A stretch of 64,000 nucleotides of DNA, taken from Spinacia oleracea (lineage: Eukaryota > Streptophyta > Magnoliopsida > Caryophyllales > Amaranthaceae). The position numbers and the translations under genes are program-made. Location: NCBI RefSeq assembly GCF_020520425.1, contig NC_079487.1:129540385-129604384 (forward strand), written 5' to 3'. The notes below the pieces were generated by a model. It was not told the DNA's origin, searched no databases, and saw only the letters and a program-made list of their open reading frames with translations. Positions within the stretch are counted from its first letter, which is position 1. Every line of letters starts with the position of its first letter. Positions 60,856 to 64,000 of the stretch are shown piece after piece.

Positions 60856-61646
60856 CTTAATGAGTTTTCCAACAAGATTTAAGATCAAGCTATCGAGTTT
60901 TCCAGCAAATCGTCAATCGAATCTGAAGCTAATAAGGTTGATTATTCGATATGGGTTTACCAATTTATGTTTTTTTTGAGTTTTTCATATTTTATGCTAA
61001 TTTAATTTTAATTTCAAGTTTACTTTTTCGTATTCCTTTCCTTTAGGACAACTTAATTGAATTACATTGTGAGAGATTATTGAGTTTTTTCTTTGGAGTA
61101 TTAAATGTCATTATAACTGTATAATTTTTTTGTCGATTTGTTGAGTGGAGGAATTAGGGTAGGAGGTGAGGGAAGAGAGGTTGGGGTTGCCATTGTTGTA
61201 GTTGCTACTATTGTTGCTTTTTGTTGGAGGAGGAGATAAATGAGCAGATTAGGTAGGTAAAATTGTTTGAATTTTAGGAAATACTTTGAGGAAGGGGGAG
61301 GGGAGAGAATTGGCAGCCATGGAAAATGGAGGGGGATCTTAGAGAAGTGGGAGTGAAAAATAGGAAGAAGGTGGAGAGAGAAGATGAAGGAGGGACGAAG
61401 AAGATAAAACCCTTAAATTCTAAAGGTCACTTAACGACAGGGGCAAGTCGTGAATATTTTTAAAACATCGTGGGTACGTATATGTTGAATTATTAAAAAT
61501 ATATGTTATTTGGTGAATTAAGTTAAACCTCGGGGGTATTTAATTTGGTGTAAAAATCGAAAATTATTTTTATTAAAAAAGTAAACTGAGATAAGATAGT
61601 GAAGTATTTTTTAATCGCATGTAACAGAATGTGGGAGCCTAACATT

Positions 61647-61790
61647 TTTATAGTGGAAAAAGAGAGGTATTAAAAAAATTATGCGGTCTTTTCCAAAACA
61701 GAAATGTACCCTAGCATTTTTATAGTGGAAAAAGAGAGGTATATTAAAATAATTATGCGGTCTTTTCCAAAACAGAAATGTAAATAACTA
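61647..61790. repeat. tandem duplication of about 75-80 bp
   Basis: CATTTTTATAGTGGAAAAAG followed by AGAGGTAT, then TTATGCGGTCTTTTCCAAAA and CAGAAATGTA, occurs twice head to tail, differing by a few bases. Lies in the right half of the split MITE. Confidence 0.88.
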
Positions 61791-62039
61791 ATGTGGGACA
61801 GATGTAAATGAAAAGTGTACGTAAAAATAATTTTGAACGGAGGGAGTATTGTGTTTTTTGATAACAAGATGAAGTACAATAGAAGGTACTCGAGAAATAG
61901 GAGGAAAGAGAGGGGAAAGAAAGGAAGGGGCGGGGAGGAGGAAGACGAGCTTCATTTTTCCTCCAAACCTCTTCAATTTTGGATGGATTTTGTTTATTAA
62001 ATGAAGGGAAAATGATTTTCTTTTTCAAAAGGTCTTGTA

Positions 62040-62332
62040 CACACTAGGTGAACAATAAATTTATTATACATAAGTGTTTTTTTTTTAGTAATTTTTAACG
62101 TGTTTTGATTAATATTTATATTATAATATTTTTTATGGAAAAACATTTTAAAGAGTTACATAGTTACCCTTTATACATTACTCCGTATTAGTGATTTTGA
62201 AGAGTGTATTTTTATTAAAGCAAAAAAATTGTCACTAAAAAACGTGGTAGATAACTTTTACATTATAGCGGATAACTTTTAAAACATTATGAGTCAAATT
62301 TCACTTCGATGTCAATATTTATTGTACACCAC
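62040..62332. mobile_element. MITE-like repeat, family D copy 3
   Basis: Left CACTAGGTGAACAATAAATT, right ATATTTATTGTACACCACC. The same family as 4722-5008 and 5673-5958 at the other end of the window. Non-coding. Confidence 0.5.
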
Positions 62333-62509
62333 CTTTAAACAAAAATTTATGCTCTCCGTTTCCCTCCCCTCTCTTATCCAAACCTTTTATCCTAACAAGA
62401 GAGTTTATTCTCCTCCCTTTACATTATATTCAATTCCTTCCCTTTTCCAACATTTACCCTTATCCAAACAAAGTGTTAAGCAAATGATATAATAAGACCA
62501 TACGTACTA

Positions 62510-62768
62510 CTACCTCCGTTTCTGAATGTTTTTTAAGTACGTTTTGGAAAATGTGTCCAAAGTATGAAAACTTTGACCGTAAATTCTCACTATTATATAC
62601 ATCAAAATGTTACATGTAAGATCTTGTCATATTGGTCTTGATATGTATTTTCACAATATCAAATTTTTATAATTTTTTCACATACGAAATTGAATATATT
62701 AGTAGTTAAATATTGCATTAGAGTTAGTGCAAATAGTAACTGTAAAGATCTTTTTGAAACAGAGGAAG
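62510..62768. mobile_element. Stowaway-like MITE, family B copy 2
   Basis: Starts CTACCTCCGTTTCTGAATG, ends TTTTTGAAACAGAGGAAG, flanked by TA. Closely similar to 4004-4258. It ends 17 bases before the TATA box of the P450 gene. Confidence 0.82.
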
Positions 62769-62785
62769 TATGTAAGTAACTCACC

Positions 62786-62794
62786 TATATAAAG
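62786..62794 (+). promoter_or_regulatory. TATA box of the CYP96-like gene
   Basis: TATATAAAG, 91 bases before the chosen start codon. Transcription would start near 62815-62825, just past the in-frame upstream ATG at 62811, which is one reason to prefer the ATG at 62877. Confidence 0.65.
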
Positions 62795-62876
62795 GGCTCT
62801 TTCCCTGAACATGAATCATAAGCCCCCTTCGGCCTTGCCTCCCCAACCTAAGAAAGAAATAAAAATTGAGCAAAAA

Positions 62877-64000
62877 ATGGTATACATGGTTATCATCACA
62901 TTGCTCATTTCTTTTGTATTTTGTTGCTACTTCTTTGGTAAAAAAAATGGTCTCCCAACAAACTGGCCCCTTGTTGGGATGCTTCCCGCGCTTCTTAAAA
63001 ATGCTCACAGAATCAACGATTTTATGATTGAAGTTATGGAAAAATCTGATATGATTTTTCAAATAAAAGGCCCTTGGTTCACCAACATGAACCTACTACT
63101 TACCGTTGATCCTGCCAACATTTACCATGTGTCGAGCAAGAAATTCGGAAATTATGGAAAGGGCGCCAAGTTAAATGAAATCCTTGAACCCCTTGGAGAT
63201 GGGATCCTTAATACGGATTCTAATATATGGCTTTTCCATCGAAATGTAGCTCAATCTTTCACCAATCATCCTAAATTCCACCAACTTTTGGTGAATACAA
63301 CTTTTCAAAAAGTGGAGAGTGGTCTCATCCCGATCCTTGACCATGTATGTAAAGATGGAATTGAGATAGATTTGCATGATGTATTCTCGAGGTTCATGTA
63401 TGATGTCATGTCTATCATCATGATGGACCATGATCCATCATCTTTAACTGTTGAGTTGCCTAATTTTCCACTCTTAAAGGCTGTGCCTAGTATGGAGAAA
63501 GTGGGGATTTCTCGTCATGTAGTTCCGACATGCATTTGGAAATTTCAAAGGTGGTTGAATGTAGGCGAAGAGAAGAGGTTAAAACAAGAGACTAAAATAG
63601 TTGATGATTTCATTTACGAGTGCATAGATAGGAAAAAGGAAAAAATATTAATACAAGGAGCATCATCATCATCTAAAGACATTGATAATGAGGTGAGTCA
63701 TGTTGATTTATTGACATTATTGATCTTGGATGAGAACAAAAACACAAAATCTCTAGTTATTCAAAATAACGACAAGTTTTTAAGGGATACAATAACCAAC
63801 TTTTTCCTAGCCGGGGGTGAAACAACCAGTGTTGCTTTAGGTTGGTTTTTTTACCTTCTCTCGAAAAATCCACGAGTTTTACAAAAGATTAAAGAGGAAC
63901 TAAACACGATAATGATACCACTGAAAGATCAAAAAAATAATATAGATAGGTTTCTAAGAAACTTCAAAGAAGTCAGTAATAAGTTAATTTATCTTCATGC
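62877..64000 (+). CDS. CYP96A: CYP96A-type cytochrome P450, 5' part (runs off the window)
   Basis: Open from 62877 to the window edge: 374 codons of an expected 500 or so, no intron in this part. Residues 1-20 are a membrane anchor (VYMVIITLLISFVFCCYFF), followed by the hinge GLPTNWPLVGMLPALL (25-40). Helix C has W118-x3-R122. Helix I has AGGETTS (312-318) with the acid-threonine pair for oxygen activation. These features and LGDGILNTDSNIW fit CYP96A in the CYP86 clan, ER-bound omega or mid-chain hydroxylases of fatty acids and alkanes (for example MAH1 in cuticular wax). The ExxR and haem-Cys motifs lie beyond the window. Start choice: the in-frame ATG at 62811 would add 22 polar residues before the anchor and lies at or above the predicted transcription start. 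Substrate not determinable. Confidence 0.93.
   Translation, partial: MVYMVIITLLISFVFCCYFFGKKNGLPTNWPLVGMLPALLKNAHRINDFMIEVMEKSDMIFQIKGPWFTNMNLLLTVDPANIYHVSSKKFGNYGKGAKLNEILEPLGDGILNTDSNIWLFHRNVAQSFTNHPKFHQLLVNTTFQKVESGLIPILDHVCKDGIEIDLHDVFSRFMYDVMSIIMMDHDPSSLTVELPNFPLLKAVPSMEKVGISRHVVPTCIWKFQRWLNVGEEKRLKQETKIVDDFIYECIDRKKEKILIQGASSSSKDIDNEVSHVDLLTLLILDENKNTKSLVIQNNDKFLRDTITNFFLAGGETTSVALGWFFYLLSKNPRVLQKIKEELNTIMIPLKDQKNNIDRFLRNFKEVSNKLIYLH

Larger units (their letters stand above)
54845..61559. mobile_element. MULE-like element with TIRs of about 90 bp
   Basis: Left CGGCTTTTTCACCAAATAAC.. with GTTTAACTTAATTCACCAAA; right the inverse TTTGGTGAATTAAGTTAAAC.. to ..TTGGTGTAAAAATCG. The 9 bp flanks AAAAATATT (54836-54844) and AAAATTATT (61560-61568) match at eight positions. 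Its own interior is 54935-55677 plus 60861-61470. It has a tRNA-like head at about 55085-55145 (GGTCTCGGGTTCAATTC on minus) and a purine-rich part near 61150-61400, but no transposase. It hosts the decayed copia element. Confidence 0.55.
54631..61846. mobile_element. Stowaway-like MITE split by later insertions
   Basis: The left end CTCCCTCCGTCCCACATTAG lies at 54631 and its inverted partner (AATGTGGGACAG .. GAACGGAGGGAG) ends at 61846, with TA at 54629-54630 and 61847-61848. The MITE body is 54631-54844 plus 61569-61846. It was opened by a SINE (54683) and a MULE-like element (54845-61559). A direct duplication of about 80 bp is present in its right part (61647-61790). Confidence 0.7.

Noticed and set aside
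62811-62876. Upstream in-frame ATG as the P450 start
   Set aside because: It would put 22 polar residues before the membrane anchor and lies at or above the predicted transcription start 25-35 bases from the TATA box.

Overview
The window is nuclear DNA of a flowering plant. The signs are spliced genes with GT-AG introns, AT-rich intergenic DNA crowded with transposons, Ty1/copia retrotransposons primed by initiator tRNA-Met, CACTA, hAT, MULE, Helitron and Stowaway/Tourist-type elements, and eudicot-like proteins. A eudicot, perhaps Amaranthaceae/Caryophyllales (spinach or beet relatives), is my inference; nothing in the window names the species.

Four host genes can be supported. (1) AIR12, a GPI-anchored apoplastic DOMON cytochrome b, single exon, minus strand, 6378-7109. 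(2) TIM21, a mitochondrial inner-membrane import subunit, minus strand, 8875-17763, seven exons joining in phase to 282 residues, with a 4.1 kb intron swollen by a hAT-like element. (3) A WSD-family wax ester synthase/diacylglycerol acyltransferase, plus strand, 21448-29443, six exons joining in phase to 478 residues, with introns carrying Helitrons and MITEs. (4) The 5' part of a CYP96A-type cytochrome P450 (fatty-acid/alkane hydroxylase family), plus strand, from 62877 to the window edge. Genes 3 and 4 both belong to families of cuticular wax metabolism, but they lie 33 kb apart and I claim no functional cluster.

The rest is mobile DNA. 1-6377: MITEs, a tRNA-derived SINE and a 2.76 kb palindrome-bounded array of short GTTACTAT-like motifs. 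18-21 kb: an inverted-repeat element, a heptamer microsatellite, a six-copy array of about 215 bp units and a small Helitron just upstream of the WSD gene. 29.5-34 kb: a Pack-MULE-like element with a perfect 9 bp target duplication, a duplicated block in which one copy carries a 280 bp CACTA element and the other keeps the empty site, and a second palindrome-bounded array built on the same plan as the first.

34126-52892 is a young Sirevirus-type copia retrotransposon (minus strand) with open gag and pol frames and a third ORF in the env-like position. Its 5' LTR is split by an 8.87 kb CACTA element carrying a broken phosphate-transporter (PHT1) segment and pieces of another exon-bearing gene. 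54631-61846 is a nest: a Stowaway-like MITE containing a SINE and a long-TIR MULE-like element, which in turn contains a decayed copia retrotransposon. Insertion order can be read from target duplications in most cases. Exon structures were assembled by eye from splice sites and reading phase; no database search was possible.
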